Shown here: positions 35,886-36,512 of the stretch, in pieces | Layout: every line of letters begins with the position of its first letter | Numbering within the stretch: position 1 is the first letter of the stretch | Origin: Candidatus Dormiibacterota bacterium | GTDB taxonomy: Bacteria; Chloroflexota; Dormibacteria; Dormibacterales; Dormibacteraceae | NCBI GenBank assembly: GCA_955652675.1 | Contig: CATPBP010000185.1 | Coordinates: forward strand, 1 to 36,512 | Direction: 5' to 3' | Length of the DNA: 36,512 bases | Made by a program: the position numbers and the translations under genes | Notes under the pieces: model-generated | Seen by the model: the letters and a program-made list of their open reading frames with translations, nothing else | Told to the model about the DNA's origin: nothing | Databases searched by the model: none

Positions 35886-36512
35886 AGGCGGCGCCGCGTT
35901 CCTGGTCGCGCAGGTGGTCGACGTATTGAGAGGCGGCCACCGCGGCCGTGGTGCCGTCCCCAACCGCCGTCGCTATCTGCTTGGTGAGCTGGGCGCGCAC
36001 GTCCCCGACCGCCCAGATGCCCGGGATGGACGTCTGCATGTTGCGGTCCGTGACCAGGTACCCGGCCGCCTCGTGCTCGACGTGGGGCCTCAGCAGCTGG
36101 GAGTTGGGCAGGAAGCCGACGAAGATGAAGACGCCTCCCACCGGAAGGTCCCGCTCGACCCCGTCCTTGACGTAGCGCAGCCCGCTCACCCTCTCGTCGC
36201 CGTAGATCTCCGTGACCTGGGCGTTCAGGAGGAACTCGATCTTGGGATTGGCGCGGGCACGCGCCTGCAGGACCGGCTGGGCGCGGAAGTGGTCGCGCCG
36301 GTGCACGATCGTGACCTTGGAGGCGTACCTGGTCAGGAACTCGCCCTCCTCGAGAGCCGCGTCACCGCCGCCCACGACCACCAGCTCCTGCCCGCGGAAG
36401 AAGGCGCCGTCGCAAACCGCGCAGTAGCTGACGCCGCGTCCCGCGAACTCCAGCTCCCCGGGCACCTGCAGCTTCCTCGGCACCCCTCCGGCGGCCAGGA
36501 TGACTGCAGGGG
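35884..36512 (-). CDS. trxB: Thioredoxin reductase-like FAD oxidoreductase (N-terminus beyond window)
   Basis: The frame stays open through the right edge, so the N-terminal FAD-binding part is missing; the visible ~209 residues are the C-terminal two thirds. CAVC in SYCAVCDGAFFRG is the redox pair, VVVGGGDAALEEG is the NADPH-binding Rossmann motif (usual GGGxSAxEEA), and GIWAVGDVRAQLTKQIATAVGDG is the second FAD motif. All support thioredoxin reductase. A GTG at 36481 could mimic a start, but upstream codons (VILAAGG) are clearly part of the protein. Confidence 0.92.
   Translation of the reverse strand, partial: PAVILAAGGVPRKLQVPGELEFAGRGVSYCAVCDGAFFRGQELVVVGGGDAALEEGEFLTRYASKVTIVHRRDHFRAQPVLQARARANPKIEFLLNAQVTEIYGDERVSGLRYVKDGVERDLPVGGVFIFVGFLPNSQLLRPHVEHEAAGYLVTDRNMQTSIPGIWAVGDVRAQLTKQIATAVGDGTTAAVAASQYVDHLRDQERGAA

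Overview
The window is bacterial chromosome with high G+C, dense gene packing and frequent GTG/TTG starts. It reads as a free-living, probably terrestrial, high-G+C bacterium of the Terrabacteria type (Chloroflexota/Dormibacterota or an actinobacterial relative). The grounds are a DivIC/FtsB-like protein, CIRCE/HrcA control, a YitJ-type fused methyltransferase/MTHFR and DUF3048 proteins. The lineage is an inference; no rRNA is present to confirm it.

Left edge (1-2440). A membrane-anchored alpha/beta hydrolase (475-1884) is flanked by two stretches without convincing genes. One of them may hold a worn tyrosine-recombinase fragment. Base composition is visibly lower in G+C than the rest, and the stretch ends exactly at the 3' end of a tRNA-CAT gene, so it looks like the edge of an integrated island.

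Housekeeping block 1 (2440-10338, mostly minus strand). In transcription order: ybeY, pth, mfd and mazG (the last three overlapping), then a promoter, an FtsB/DivIC-like protein, tRNA-fMet with a strong terminator, a candidate 27-residue basic peptide, and tRNA-CAT. A small four-helix membrane protein (+) and an RmlD-like sugar-nucleotide reductase (-) lie upstream. A bifunctional homocysteine methyltransferase/methylenetetrahydrofolate reductase reads rightward (10366-12198).

Heat-shock block (12248-17770, minus). hemW is followed by a CIRCE operator, then hrcA-grpE-dnaJ without dnaK. Behind dnaJ come a protealysin-like M4 metalloprotease, an emfourin-type inhibitor overlapping it, and a 57-residue coiled-coil ORF that appears to have its own promoter. 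Putting a protease/inhibitor pair at the end of a CIRCE-led chaperone operon is the most unusual arrangement in the window.

Translation-quality block (18421-22553, minus). lepA, mtaB, a HIT-family hydrolase, a YbaK-type deacylase and an unknown zinc-ribbon/coiled-coil protein all overlap each other. A membrane-anchored secreted protein converges on them.

Transport block (22656-27532, plus). A branched-chain amino acid/amide ABC transporter: lipoprotein receptor, LivH, a fused LivM-LivG polypeptide, and LivF.

Right part (27587-36512). rsmE and a family-4-like uracil-DNA glycosylase (minus) overlap head-to-head with a YfcE-like phosphoesterase (plus). A glycosyltransferase is coupled to nicotinate phosphoribosyltransferase (minus). 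An Mrp iron-sulfur carrier and a separate DUF971 gene (plus) reproduce the domain order of plant HCF101. Two tandem paralogous membrane-anchored DUF3048 proteins follow, and a thioredoxin reductase-like gene is cut by the right edge.
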